From RGIG3102 sp964525015 (GTDB lineage: Bacteria; Bacillota; Clostridia; Oscillospirales; Ruminococcaceae): a stretch of DNA of 64,000 nucleotides. Each line of letters begins with the position of its first letter. The first letter of the stretch is position 1. Shown here piece by piece: positions 17,375-26,982 of this stretch. The position numbers and the translations under genes are program-made. Below the pieces are notes generated by a model. That model was not told the origin of the DNA. It did no database searches and saw nothing but the letters and a program-made list of their open reading frames with translations. Location of the stretch: contig CAZGFY010000007.1 in assembly GCA_964525015.1 (NCBI GenBank), positions 1-64,000 on the forward strand. Reading direction: 5' to 3'.

Positions 17375-18610
17375 ATGGATTTGAAAAATCCGATGATGGA
17401 TAGCAGATTTAATATTAAGAGTTATGATCAATATCTAATTGATTTAAAAGAGAAAAAATTTAATAAACTATGCATGACCGAAGTTATGAATGCTGATATG
17501 ATGATAGCTCATTTTGGCGAAGAAAGTTATAATAAAACTTGTAGTGACATATTAGAAATGGGGAATATAGGATATAAACAGATGGGAATAGACCATTTAA
17601 TCCATGTTTATGCTAGAGATTATAAATCATTTATGGCTGTTGCTAATGATGATATGTCAAACGAAGATTTTTATAATTTAATGAGAGCTTCATATGAATA
17701 TTATGAAATTTCATCATCAAAAGAAACAGAACTTGGAGGAGTATCAAGATTTGTTTTAGCTTTTGGAGATAATTTAGTTAATAAAGCTAGAAGTGCAAGC
17801 TATTTTAATAAAGACTTACAGAATAATTTTATAGTGGCATCTGATGAAACTGAAAAATTAAAAGAAGAACGAGAAGAGAATTTAAAGATATTTAATTTGC
17901 TAGATTATGCTATTAAAAATGATAAAGTAGTTCCTTTTTATCAAGGTATTCATAATAATAAACTAAATAAAATAACAAAGTATGAAGCTTTAATGCGCGT
18001 ATATGATGAAAATGATAAAATTTGTCCACCGGGTGTTTTTTTAGAGATATCAAAAAAACTGAAGATGTATTTAACTCTAAGTAAGATAATTGTGGATAAA
18101 GCATTAAAAGATTTTGAAAATAAAGAAATAGAGGTTAGTTTAAATATTTCGCTATTTGATATAGAATCAGAAGATTTTAGAAACTGGTTTATTCAAAGGA
18201 TTAAAGAGCATAAAAATCCAAATAAAATTATAGTTGAATTTGTTGAAACAGAAAACTATAATGGAAACAGGCAAATGATTGATTTTTTACAAGAAATTAG
18301 AGAATTAGGCTGTAAAATAGCAGTAGACGACTTTGGTGTTGGATTTGCAACATATTCTTCAATAATATCTTTAAAGCCAGATATTATTAAAATTGATGGT
18401 GATATTATTAAAAAAATCACTAAGAATGAAGAGAGTAAGATAATATTAGATTCAATTTGCTATATGGCAAAGTTGATAAAATCTGAAATAGTTGCAGAAT
18501 TTGTGGAAAATGAGAAAATACAAAAAATGTTATACGATAGTGATATTGAATATTCACAAGGGTATTATTTCTCAAAACCAAGGAATATTAGCGAATTAGA
18601 TATAAAATAA
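17375..18610 (+). CDS. EAL-domain cyclic-di-GMP phosphodiesterase
   Basis: 411 aa, soluble. The N-terminal 170 residues form a helical domain I do not recognise. The C-terminal EAL domain (about 180-405) carries the expected catalytic set: E204-A-L in YEALMRV, Asn in SLNISLFD, Glu in VEFVETE, D318-D-F-G in VDDFGVGFA, Lys in IIKIDGD, Glu in AEFVEN and Gln in YSQGYYFSKP. It should therefore hydrolyse c-di-GMP to pGpG. GAGGAAG 9 nt upstream supports the start. It stands alone between a divergent ggt gene and a terminator. Confidence 0.88.
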   Translation: MDLKNPMMDSRFNIKSYDQYLIDLKEKKFNKLCMTEVMNADMMIAHFGEESYNKTCSDILEMGNIGYKQMGIDHLIHVYARDYKSFMAVANDDMSNEDFYNLMRASYEYYEISSSKETELGGVSRFVLAFGDNLVNKARSASYFNKDLQNNFIVASDETEKLKEEREENLKIFNLLDYAIKNDKVVPFYQGIHNNKLNKITKYEALMRVYDENDKICPPGVFLEISKKLKMYLTLSKIIVDKALKDFENKEIEVSLNISLFDIESEDFRNWFIQRIKEHKNPNKIIVEFVETENYNGNRQMIDFLQEIRELGCKIAVDDFGVGFATYSSIISLKPDIIKIDGDIIKKITKNEESKIILDSICYMAKLIKSEIVAEFVENEKIQKMLYDSDIEYSQGYYFSKPRNISELDIK

Positions 18611-18611
18611 T

Positions 18612-18650
18612 AAAAAATCGATTTTCATTATTTGAAAATCGATTTTTTTA
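18612..18650. terminator. Bidirectional terminator
   Basis: Perfect 16-bp stem (18612-18627 with 18633-18648, core ATCGATTTTCA) flanked by A and T runs, between the convergent EAL and DUF3592 genes. Confidence 0.88.
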
Positions 18651-18665
18651 TAGTTATAATATAAT

Positions 18666-19127
18666 TTAAAATTGAACAAGTAATACTAAGCCAATAATAA
18701 TTAAGCTAATTCCAATAAGTAATAAAACAGACCCAGCAGAATTTGTTTGGTTAATTAAAGATTGGGAATCAATAATTGCAGTTTGAGCATCTTCGTTATA
18801 TACTCTTATTTTAATTTCATCGCCAGTTGCAAATTTTTTACCGTCTTTTTTTTCGCTAAGTTTCCTTATACTTATCCCCATATTACTTTTAATAAGGTGT
18901 GAGGTTCCATTAAAATCAAATTCTAAAACAGGGTAGTGATATACTGGCTTTTTCTTTGTGTAGCTTGTTTGAGCTTCTTGGCTAACTATTTCAGAAATTT
19001 TGCCATAAGCTGTTTTATAATGCTGTGAGTTTAGAGAATTTGTTCTTCTTAAAACAAATATTCCAAGGCTAAAAAATACAAGACCTATAATTATAGATAC
19101 GAATGCTAAAAAAGTGAATGCTATCAT
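18666..19127 (-). CDS. DUF3592-family membrane protein, third copy
   Basis: 153 aa: N-terminal helix (about 5-28), an extracytoplasmic-type beta-rich central domain (VYHYPVLEFDFNGTSHLIKS, then IKIRVYNEDAQTAIID) and a C-terminal helix (about 130-151). This pattern fits DUF3592. It is last of three tandem paralogues with 25 bp or less between them. Function unknown. Confidence 0.78.
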   Translation of the reverse strand: MIAFTFLAFVSIIIGLVFFSLGIFVLRRTNSLNSQHYKTAYGKISEIVSQEAQTSYTKKKPVYHYPVLEFDFNGTSHLIKSNMGISIRKLSEKKDGKKFATGDEIKIRVYNEDAQTAIIDSQSLINQTNSAGSVLLLIGISLIIIGLVLLVQF

Positions 19128-19152
19128 TGTGAAAAACCTCTCTAATTGTATA

Positions 19153-19626
19153 TTATTGTAATAATAAAATATTTACGATAAGAAATATTAACCCCAAAAC
19201 AGTGAAAAGTCCACCGATGCTCATAAAGATAATTGCCCCAGTTTTTGCAACATTTAAAACTTTTGGTGAATCGATAATAACAGAGTTAATATCATTATGA
19301 TAAATCCTTGCTGTAACCCTATCTCCAATTGAAAAAGTGTCGGGAGAATAAGAAGTGCTTGTTTTATTATAAGGGATATTGGTATTACTTTTAACAGAGT
19401 AATTATATCCATTATAAACAAAATCTAAAACAGCGAAGTAATATGTGTTTCTAATTTTTGAAGAGCCACTGCTTTTTTTCTCGATAATATCCGTAATAGT
19501 TGCAGATACAGAATCGTATTTTTCATTTTTTAAATTATTGCTATGTTTAAATAAGGTTATACCCGTTAAAAGAACGATACCCCCTATTAAAATAAAGGCT
19601 ATTGATAGTATAGTGAATGCGAGCAT
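19153..19626 (-). CDS. DUF3592-family membrane protein, second copy
   Basis: 157 aa with the same plan as its neighbours: helix, beta-rich domain (YFAVLDFVYNGYNYSVKS, VTARIYHNDINSVIID), helix. GAAAGGAAA precedes the ATG. Paralogous to the flanking genes but clearly diverged, so the triplication is not recent. Confidence 0.78.
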   Translation of the reverse strand: MLAFTILSIAFILIGGIVLLTGITLFKHSNNLKNEKYDSVSATITDIIEKKSSGSSKIRNTYYFAVLDFVYNGYNYSVKSNTNIPYNKTSTSYSPDTFSIGDRVTARIYHNDINSVIIDSPKVLNVAKTGAIIFMSIGGLFTVLGLIFLIVNILLLQ

Positions 19627-19645
19627 TATAGTTTCCTTTCAAATT

Positions 19646-20101
19646 TTATAGTAGTTGCAGGGCAATTCCAATTATAATTAAGAAAACGCCATACATTAGT
19701 AAAGATTTAATATCAGATTTTTTACTATTTAAAATATCATCCGAATTAATCATTGCAGTTTTTATATCATTTTGATAAATACGAATACTAACTTCATCAT
19801 CGATCTTTATTAAATTAACATTTGATTTAAGATGTTTTTTATTAGTTGGAAGACTAATTCCACTTTGAACGTGGTATTCAGTATTATTAAAACTAAAATT
19901 TAATACAGGATATTTAAAAGTTTTCGTATTTGGTTCTTTCCCCTTAATAATAGTTGTTACATCTTCAATTGTTCCAGATACAAGAGTGAACTCTTTAGAA
20001 GAATATTTTTTTAAGGCTTTGCTAGAGATAATAAATGCAAATATTCCTATAAATCCACCGGCTAAAGATAGCAGGCTAACGATAAAAAATAATATATCCA
20101 T
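19646..20101 (-). CDS. DUF3592-family membrane protein, first copy
   Basis: 151 aa: helix, beta-rich domain (FKYPVLNFSFNNTEYHVQS, VSIRIYQNDIKTAMIN), helix. AGAAAGGAG precedes the ATG. It is first of the three-gene operon, divergent from yjdM. DUF3592 proteins are common in bacteria but no role is established that I know of. Confidence 0.78.
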   Translation of the reverse strand: MDILFFIVSLLSLAGGFIGIFAFIISSKALKKYSSKEFTLVSGTIEDVTTIIKGKEPNTKTFKYPVLNFSFNNTEYHVQSGISLPTNKKHLKSNVNLIKIDDEVSIRIYQNDIKTAMINSDDILNSKKSDIKSLLMYGVFLIIIGIALQLL

Positions 20102-20246
20102 TTAAATACTCCTTTCTGCATTAAAAAAATATAATAATAGTACGATTTTATTATTTTAACATTTTTAAAAAGATTTTGCAATCAAATATATGATTATTAT
20201 ATATTATATGGTATAATAGTATAAAATTAAAAAAGGAGTTAAGAAA

Positions 20247-20594
20247 ATGAATATACCAAACTGCCCAAATTGCAATTGTGATTACACATACGAAGATGGA
20301 AATTTAATTATTTGCCCAAACTGCTTGCACGAATGGGATAAAAATACTGTGATAGAAAACAATGATGAAAGCCCAGTGATAAAAGACGCTAGTGGAAATG
20401 TTTTATCAGATGGCGACAGTGTAACTTTAGTTAAAACACTAAAAGTTAAAGGTGCGCAAGGAGATTTAAAAATCGGAACAAAGGTTAAAAATATACGCCT
20501 TGTTTATGATAGTAAAGATGATCACGATATAGAATGTAAGATAGATGGATTTGGAGCAATGAAATTAAAATCCTCAGTTGTGAAAAAAGCATAA
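20247..20594 (+). CDS. yjdM: YjdM/PhnA-family zinc-ribbon protein
   Basis: 115 aa. An N-terminal zinc ribbon (CPNCNCDY, then CPNCLHEW) is followed by the conserved PhnA domain (VIKDASGNVLSDGDSVTLVK, GFGAMKLKSSVVKK). Despite the historical name 'alkylphosphonate uptake protein', the family has no proven link to phosphonates and this gene is far from the phn operon. Single-gene unit with its own terminator. Confidence 0.88.
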   Translation: MNIPNCPNCNCDYTYEDGNLIICPNCLHEWDKNTVIENNDESPVIKDASGNVLSDGDSVTLVKTLKVKGAQGDLKIGTKVKNIRLVYDSKDDHDIECKIDGFGAMKLKSSVVKKA

Positions 20595-20597
20595 TTA

Positions 20598-20629
20598 AAA
20601 AACTCGACTATTAATAGTCGAGTTTTTAT
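20598..20629. terminator. Bidirectional terminator between yjdM and the flavoprotein gene
   Basis: Perfect palindrome with 13-14 bp arms (core ACTCGACTA/TAGTCGAGT) and flanking A and T runs between convergent genes. Confidence 0.88.
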
Positions 20630-20639
20630 TTTAAAAATA

Positions 20640-22382
20640 TTAGCCAATATATTCAATAGCTGAATTAGCAGCAATTCTACCAAATACAACAATATCTGTT
20701 ACAGCATTACCACCGATTCTATTACCACCGTGTATGCCACCAGTAACTTCGCCAGCAGCATATAAACCAGGGATAACCTCGCCTTCAGTTGAGATAACTT
20801 CTGCACTTGTGTTTATAGTAACACCACCCATTGTGTGATGAACACCAGGAGCGATTTGAATTGCATAGTAAGGAGCAACTTCAGCTTTAACTTCCATACC
20901 AGTTGTTCTGCCAAATGCTTCATCAACTTGAGTGTCAACAGCTGTGTTCCAGCCTTCAACTGAAGCTGAAAGAGTAGCAGCGTCTGCACCGATTAATGCA
21001 GCTAATTCTTCAACAGTTTGAGCTTCAACAGTTAAACCACCATTAACGTATTTTTCAATAGCTGATAAACCATCTCTAACCTGTTGGTCAAATACAAGGT
21101 AAGCATATCCACCTTCTTGCGCTAAAATACCAGCAGAAACAACGTCACGAGTTTCAAGTTCGTTTATAAATCTTGCACCAGTTTGATTTACTAATATAGC
21201 ACCACCACCACGAACAGATTCAGTAATCATAATTGTTGATTCTTGGTGAACAGTTGGGTGAATTTGAACTTGTTCTATATCTGTTAATGATGCACCAGCA
21301 TTTTCAGCCATAACAATACCTTCGCCTAATGCGCCAGCGTGATTTGTTGTAACAAAGCCTTCTAAGTCAGGGCGATACTGAGTGAATAACTCGCTATTAG
21401 CACCAAAACCACCAGTAGCAAGGATAACAGCAGAAGCATTAACAGTGTAGTCAACTTCATTTGAAGAAGCAATAACACCAGTTGCAACGCCATCCGTCAT
21501 AATAACTTCAGTTGCAGTTGTGTTGTATAAAATTTCGATTTCTAACTCATTAACAACTTCCATTAAGTTTGTAACCAGATAGTCGCCCACACCAGCACCA
21601 CCTTCTGGACGGTGAATTCTTTTATTTGTAGCACCACCTGAGAATGAAACTTCAGGAAGTGGAGCGCCAAGTTCAGCTAGCCAATCAATAGCTTCTGCTG
21701 AATTTTCAGCCATAGTTGTGATTAAATCAATATTGCCAACTTCGTATCCGCCAGCATATGTATCATCGATAAATGTTTGGATGCTATCTTCGATTTCAAG
21801 AGTTGCTTGAACGCTTGTTTCAGCAGCATTCATACCACCAGTTGCACGAACAGTGTTACCACCAGCAAAAGGCATTTTTTCTAAAACTAAAACTGATTTA
21901 CCAGCTTGTGTAGCTTCGATAGCAGCTGTAATACCAGCACCACCAGCACCAACAATAACTAAATCAACTTCTTTAGTTTCAGCTGTTTTTTCTACTGTTT
22001 CAGTAGATGTGTTCATAAAATCCTCTGAAGTGTATCCACCAGAAGTTAAAGCAGTATCAACAGCTTCTAAAAATGCAACAGAAGACATAGTTGCGCCTGC
22101 AATAGCATCAACTCCAACATTTTGAGTTTCTAATATTGTGCTAGTTAAAGTATCGATTGCAGCACCACCAATTGTAGGTGTTTCTTCGTGCTCGGCTGTT
22201 AAAGATGTGATTTTGCCATCTTCAACAGATAAATTAACGGTAATTGCAACAGATTTGTTGTATCCGTTTTCGCTAGAGCCAGTTAATGTTTGATTTTCTG
22301 CAGATGTGTCAGTGCTTGAAGAGCAAGCCGCAAGTGAAAACATTAAAGCTGAGCTTAGTAATAATGAAATAATTTTTTTCAT
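20640..22382 (-). CDS. Surface flavoprotein reductase (FMN_bind plus fumarate reductase-type FAD domain), lipoprotein
   Basis: 580 aa. Lipobox SLAAC (Cys20); FMN_bind domain (about 35-117) with AGATMSS, in which Thr98 is the expected site of covalent FMN attachment by ApbE; then a FAD-binding succinate dehydrogenase/fumarate reductase-type domain (VIVGAGGAG at 143-150). Residues matching the Shewanella fumarate reductase active site, as I recall it, are present: Glu388 and Arg391 in TESVRGGG, Arg412 in ELETRD (21 residues after Arg391, the spacing of R381/R402), the HHTMGG histidines (515-516) and Arg555 in GGNRIGG. It should reduce an alpha,beta-unsaturated acid outside the membrane; fumarate is the simplest guess, and urocanate or another enoate is possible. 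No apbE or electron-donor gene is adjacent. Confidence 0.88.
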   Translation of the reverse strand: MKKIISLLLSSALMFSLAACSSSTDTSAENQTLTGSSENGYNKSVAITVNLSVEDGKITSLTAEHEETPTIGGAAIDTLTSTILETQNVGVDAIAGATMSSVAFLEAVDTALTSGGYTSEDFMNTSTETVEKTAETKEVDLVIVGAGGAGITAAIEATQAGKSVLVLEKMPFAGGNTVRATGGMNAAETSVQATLEIEDSIQTFIDDTYAGGYEVGNIDLITTMAENSAEAIDWLAELGAPLPEVSFSGGATNKRIHRPEGGAGVGDYLVTNLMEVVNELEIEILYNTTATEVIMTDGVATGVIASSNEVDYTVNASAVILATGGFGANSELFTQYRPDLEGFVTTNHAGALGEGIVMAENAGASLTDIEQVQIHPTVHQESTIMITESVRGGGAILVNQTGARFINELETRDVVSAGILAQEGGYAYLVFDQQVRDGLSAIEKYVNGGLTVEAQTVEELAALIGADAATLSASVEGWNTAVDTQVDEAFGRTTGMEVKAEVAPYYAIQIAPGVHHTMGGVTINTSAEVISTEGEVIPGLYAAGEVTGGIHGGNRIGGNAVTDIVVFGRIAANSAIEYIG

Positions 22383-22443
22383 TGTTTGATTCTCCTTATT
22401 AGGTTGTAGTAAAAAATGTTAAGATAATTTTTTATCGAATGTT

Positions 22444-22472
22444 ATTATACTATATTAGTGCAATAAATTCAA
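22444..22472 (-). promoter_or_regulatory. Promoter of the flavoprotein reductase gene
   Basis: On the minus strand, TTGAAT (22467-22472), a 17-bp spacer and TATAAT (22444-22449), about 62 bp before the start codon. The remaining gap up to 22816 is AT-rich; it must hold the promoter of the divergent FIST gene but I cannot place it. Confidence 0.55.
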
Positions 22473-22816
22473 TATGCAAATTGTTAAAAAAAATATAAAC
22501 AATAATGAAAGAAAATTTACATATTAATCAAATGTGAAATATATGTGAAAAATATAAAGGGCTAAATGTAACATTTTGCTTCAAAAAAATGTTAAAATAT
22601 GGTAATTTGTTCAATGTGAATAAAACATATATAAATATTTGTGTAAAAAGCTACTGCAAATGTATTAAATAAAGTACAGACTTTATAAATTGATAAAAAA
22701 ATATCGCTATATTGATTTTGTGTAATTGAGATGTAACAATTTTATAGTATGATTAATTGAATAAAAATATAAATCCATCTTACAATTTAGAAAATATAGG
22801 AAAGGACTTCTTCGAT

Positions 22817-25800
22817 ATGAAACATTTAAATATTTTAATTAAAGATATTAATGATATTAAAATTAATTCAGAGATAAAACAATTTTTAAATCAAGAAAAT
22901 TGTTTAGTTAGAATCCATGTTTCAAGTGCTGATACAAATTTTGCATTAGATTTAGCAAAAGAAATTAGAAATATACTACCTAAATCAAATATTATGGGAA
23001 CAGCAGTTGATGGAGTTCTTTTTAATGGCGAAATTTATGATGATTTTCATTTAATATCAATAATTTCATTTGATAAAGCAAAAATTTTTACAAAACTTAT
23101 TTCAGGTAATGAATTAAAAGTAAATGAGCTTTCACATGCCATTTCAAATACAGTTTTAAATTATGAGCCATCTACAATATTTTTGTTTTTAGGTGATGAA
23201 AATAAAGAAATACATAAAATATGCCAGCATCTTAGCAAAAAAGCAAACAAGGCGTCATTTGTTGGTGGGGTTTCTGGATATTTAAATAAAAAAACAGGTG
23301 AAGTTACAAATTATGTTTTTGATGATAAAAAGCTAATTAAAAATGGCTGTGTTTTAGCTGGTGTAAGTAAAGAGTATATATTATCTTATACTAATGCTGT
23401 TGTGGGTCATGAAGCTATTTCTAAAATTTACACTATAACAGATACAACCGATACCTATATAAATGAAATTGACAATCAAAATGCCAATGATTGGATGAGA
23501 GAAAATTTAGGATTTGATAAATTATACAAAAACGATGATAAAGCACTTGAGAACGATGTATTAATAAGGCTGCCATTCGTTTTGGAAAACGAAGATGGTG
23601 CTAGTAGAATTTTAGCTTTTAATGAAAAAGAAAAGAAATTCACACCAAATTATACTCTACTAGATAAAAATCAAAAGTTTCGAGTTGGCTATTTAAGTAC
23701 TCTTAAAAGCGTTGAAGAGTGGCAGAATGTATGCTTTGATTTAGAAAACACATCAGTTGAATATATGTTTACCTATTCCTGTTTATATAGAAGAATTTAT
23801 TTAGAAAATCTTTCAAAAATCGAAATGAGTCTATTTAAAGATACAGAAATTGCAGGCGCATTTTTGCGTGGTGAAATAGGCACAAAAAATGGAGTTACTA
23901 GATATTATAACGGAACGTGTAGTTTGGTAACTTTGGCTGATGAAGAAAAATATATTGATATAAATTTTTCGGCTTTTCAATCTATATTGCAGTTAAATGA
24001 TTCAATTAAATTAGAAGAAAATTTAAAAGCAGTTTCAGCAAATAAAAACTTATTAATTAGCAGTTTAATATTAGATGAATTAAATAATATAAAAGATGAA
24101 TCAAATGAAAACACAATGCTAACCTTTGTTAAAGACAATAAAAAGGATGAATATTCAAAAGTTTGTCTTATAAATAATAAAGTTTTTGATTTGAATTTTA
24201 ATGAAATACTGGGTGCAAAGCAAAAAGAAGTATCTGAAAAAATGCTCAAAAGTGCACAGATGTTTTTACAAGATGAGTATAAAAATGTTGCTTTAGATAT
24301 TTATAGATATAATAAAGATAGCTTTTTTGTTTTGATAAATGAAATTAAAAATGATGCTAAAGTTATTGAGATTACTCAAAGGCTATACAATCATCTAAAT
24401 AAAATTGCTGTTTTAGATAAAGAGTTTAAGATATTTAATAATATAACTATTGCTTTAAAATTTGAAAGAATACAAAAACTTGTGTTAAGCCAAAAAAATG
24501 AAGGCGAAGAAAAATTTAAAAATAATTTTAATATATTTAGTGAAAAAGATGAGAGTTTAAGTTTGCAAGAAGAATTTGAACTTGTTGCAAATTTAAAAGA
24601 AGTTGTTAAAAATGAAAGCGTTATGCCATATGTTCAAGGAATTTATGATAACATAAATGGTGGATTTTATGCATATGAAGTTATAATGCGCCTTATGGCA
24701 TCTTCTGGTGAAGTTTTGTTTCCAGAGCATTTTTTACCAATAGCAAAAAAACACGATGTATATTTAGATTTAAGTTATATATTAGTAGAAAAAGTTTTAG
24801 ATTTTGTAAAATTTAAAAATGAAAAAATATTAATTAATATATCTGTTAAAGACGTTGAGTCGGATAAGTTTTGCAAAATGGTTTTTTCAAAATTGAGTGA
24901 GATGGAAAAACCAAGCAATATAATATTTGAAGTTTGTGATTTAAATCAAATTTTATATATTGAAAAACTTAAACTTTTCCTTTTTAAATTAGAGCAATTA
25001 AATATGAAGTTTGCAATTGATAATTTTGAAATTGCAGATTATGATATTGTAAGAGAAAATGAAATTAAGGTAAGCTATATAAAAATTACTAGTAGCTATC
25101 TAAGCGATATAAGCGAGCAAAGCAGTGTGGATAATATTTTTACATCAGCTAAAAAAATGAATGCACAGCTTATGGTAAAGCATGTTGAAACAGCAGGAAT
25201 GCAAAAACAGGTTTTATCCTACTCAATTAAATACACTCAAGGATTTTTCTTTTCTCGCCCAGTTTCTATTGAAGAACCTAATGCAATGATGCAAAATGAT
25301 ACTTCAAAAGAGAATGTTGCGGATATAAGCGACAAGGAAGAACTATCAGATAAAACAAATAAAAAATCAAAAAATCTTGTGTATTTTGGAATTCTTACAT
25401 TTATTATTATAGCAGTTATTGCTACAATAAATTTTACAAGCGAAAATTTAAAGCTTGTTTCTAATATGAATGATATATTTTTAACAGAGCTTGCAAGTGG
25501 GCTTTCTGAACAGGTTTCGGATAAAATGAATGACTCAAAAGAATTTTTAATTTTAGCTAGTGATTTTGTGGTAAGTGATGGATACGAAAAAGAAGATTTA
25601 ATTAAAAATCTAGGCGATATGTCTAATCAAACAACCTTTGATGAAATTTACATCTCTTTTAATGGTCAAACCGCTGTGAATTATAATGATGAGGAACTTT
25701 TAATTGATATCAATAGCGTTTATGGAAGTGCAACAAAGGATGAAGTAGTTATTTCATCCCCAATAAAAATATTAAATCGAAGCTTAAATACTGAGCTGTT

Positions 25801-26848
25801 TATTCTTAGCTATCCAATACTTGATGGCGATGAAAAAATAGGAGAGATATACGGAGTTTATTATACAAATAGTTTTTCAGAAGTATTAGATTTAACGGTT
25901 TTTGGTGGAGAAGCATTTTTTCATATATGCGAAGTTGATGGAACTGCAGTTGTAATTAGTGGTGATAATAATAATTTGTTTTCCGGTGGAGATATGTATA
26001 CCTTTATTGATTCCCTAGATATGACAAATGATAATACATCTCAAAGCATTAGACTAGATATGGAAAACTCAAACCCAGCTTTACTAAAATATGAAATAGC
26101 AGGTCAAGAAAGAACAGCAGTAATGCTAAGAATTAAGGGTACTGATTGGTGTGCTATTAGCATAGTTGTAGATGAAACGGTTAATACCATGCAAACAGAT
26201 ATTACTTCAAATACATTTAATTTTGTTGCTTTTGTATTGGTAATGATTATTTTATACAGTGTTTTACTAATCGAAATTGAAAGAAGAAATAAAAAGGAAC
26301 TATTAAAAGCCTTAGAATCAAGCAATCTTTTAGCAAATTCACTTCAGACAAATATGGAAATGGATTCTCTTACAAGAACATTTAGCCGTTCTGCAATCGA
26401 AGAGAAAATTTCAAATATTATAGACAAACCTCAAGAAAGTCAAAAGAGTGCAGTAGTTTTACTTGATGTGGATAATTTTAAAACTGTAAATGATACATAT
26501 GGACATAAAACAGGGGATTTATTCCTTCAAGAATTAACCTCAGCTGTAAAACGCAGTTTGAGAGGCGGAGATATGATTGGAAGAATTGGTGGCGATGAAT
26601 TTGTTATTTTATTAAATGATATAGTTGATTTGGAGATAACAAAATCAATTTTAACAAGAATACTTTCTAATGTTAATAAAATTGAAATTAAAGGAGTTTC
26701 TTTAGAAGAGGTTTCAATTAGTGCGGGCGTAGCTATTGTTCCAAAAGAAGGTATTGATTACGATGAAATAAGCACAAAAGCAGATAGAGCACTATATCTT
26801 GCAAAACTTGCAGGAAAAAATAAATTTATGATATATGATGAATTATAG
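22817..26848 (+). CDS. FIST / degenerate GGDEF-EAL / transmembrane sensor / GGDEF diguanylate cyclase
   Basis: 1343 aa from the ATG at 22817, chosen because AGGAAAGGA lies about 10 nt upstream; a TTG start at 22757 lacks a ribosome site. Domain order: FIST_N and FIST_C sensory domains (about 1-385); a degenerate GGDEF-like segment with NKDSF near 500; an EAL-like domain (about 575-830) with EVI at 621-623 and DNFE (735-738) in place of DDFG, so probably no phosphodiesterase activity; a membrane helix (about 853-875); an extracytoplasmic CACHE-like sensor; a second helix (about 1134-1156); and a C-terminal GGDEF domain with intact GGDEF (1258-1262) and RGGD inhibitory site (1249-1252). It should make c-di-GMP in response to a cytoplasmic small-molecule signal, an external signal, or both. 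The ligands are unknown. Confidence 0.85.
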   Translation: MKHLNILIKDINDIKINSEIKQFLNQENCLVRIHVSSADTNFALDLAKEIRNILPKSNIMGTAVDGVLFNGEIYDDFHLISIISFDKAKIFTKLISGNELKVNELSHAISNTVLNYEPSTIFLFLGDENKEIHKICQHLSKKANKASFVGGVSGYLNKKTGEVTNYVFDDKKLIKNGCVLAGVSKEYILSYTNAVVGHEAISKIYTITDTTDTYINEIDNQNANDWMRENLGFDKLYKNDDKALENDVLIRLPFVLENEDGASRILAFNEKEKKFTPNYTLLDKNQKFRVGYLSTLKSVEEWQNVCFDLENTSVEYMFTYSCLYRRIYLENLSKIEMSLFKDTEIAGAFLRGEIGTKNGVTRYYNGTCSLVTLADEEKYIDINFSAFQSILQLNDSIKLEENLKAVSANKNLLISSLILDELNNIKDESNENTMLTFVKDNKKDEYSKVCLINNKVFDLNFNEILGAKQKEVSEKMLKSAQMFLQDEYKNVALDIYRYNKDSFFVLINEIKNDAKVIEITQRLYNHLNKIAVLDKEFKIFNNITIALKFERIQKLVLSQKNEGEEKFKNNFNIFSEKDESLSLQEEFELVANLKEVVKNESVMPYVQGIYDNINGGFYAYEVIMRLMASSGEVLFPEHFLPIAKKHDVYLDLSYILVEKVLDFVKFKNEKILINISVKDVESDKFCKMVFSKLSEMEKPSNIIFEVCDLNQILYIEKLKLFLFKLEQLNMKFAIDNFEIADYDIVRENEIKVSYIKITSSYLSDISEQSSVDNIFTSAKKMNAQLMVKHVETAGMQKQVLSYSIKYTQGFFFSRPVSIEEPNAMMQNDTSKENVADISDKEELSDKTNKKSKNLVYFGILTFIIIAVIATINFTSENLKLVSNMNDIFLTELASGLSEQVSDKMNDSKEFLILASDFVVSDGYEKEDLIKNLGDMSNQTTFDEIYISFNGQTAVNYNDEELLIDINSVYGSATKDEVVISSPIKILNRSLNTELFILSYPILDGDEKIGEIYGVYYTNSFSEVLDLTVFGGEAFFHICEVDGTAVVISGDNNNLFSGGDMYTFIDSLDMTNDNTSQSIRLDMENSNPALLKYEIAGQERTAVMLRIKGTDWCAISIVVDETVNTMQTDITSNTFNFVAFVLVMIILYSVLLIEIERRNKKELLKALESSNLLANSLQTNMEMDSLTRTFSRSAIEEKISNIIDKPQESQKSAVVLLDVDNFKTVNDTYGHKTGDLFLQELTSAVKRSLRGGDMIGRIGGDEFVILLNDIVDLEITKSILTRILSNVNKIEIKGVSLEEVSISAGVAIVPKEGIDYDEISTKADRALYLAKLAGKNKFMIYDEL

Positions 26849-26860
26849 ATATTTATAAAC

Positions 26861-26897
26861 GAAAGTGGGTAGTTTAGCTACTCACTTTTGCTTTTTT
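26861..26897 (+). terminator. Terminator after the FIST/GGDEF gene
   Basis: 11-bp stem (26862-26872 with 26878-26888, one GU pair) with a 5-nt loop and T run. Confidence 0.85.
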
Positions 26898-26982
26898 GTA
26901 ATATATCATTCATTGACTTAGATAGCTTGATTTGATATTATTAGATTAATAAAATAAGCGAATGAAAGGAAAGGATATTAAA

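Noticed and set aside
20247..20594. Functional link of the PhnA-family protein with the phn transporter
   Set aside because: The name is historical, the genes are 15 kb apart, and no shared regulatory site was seen.
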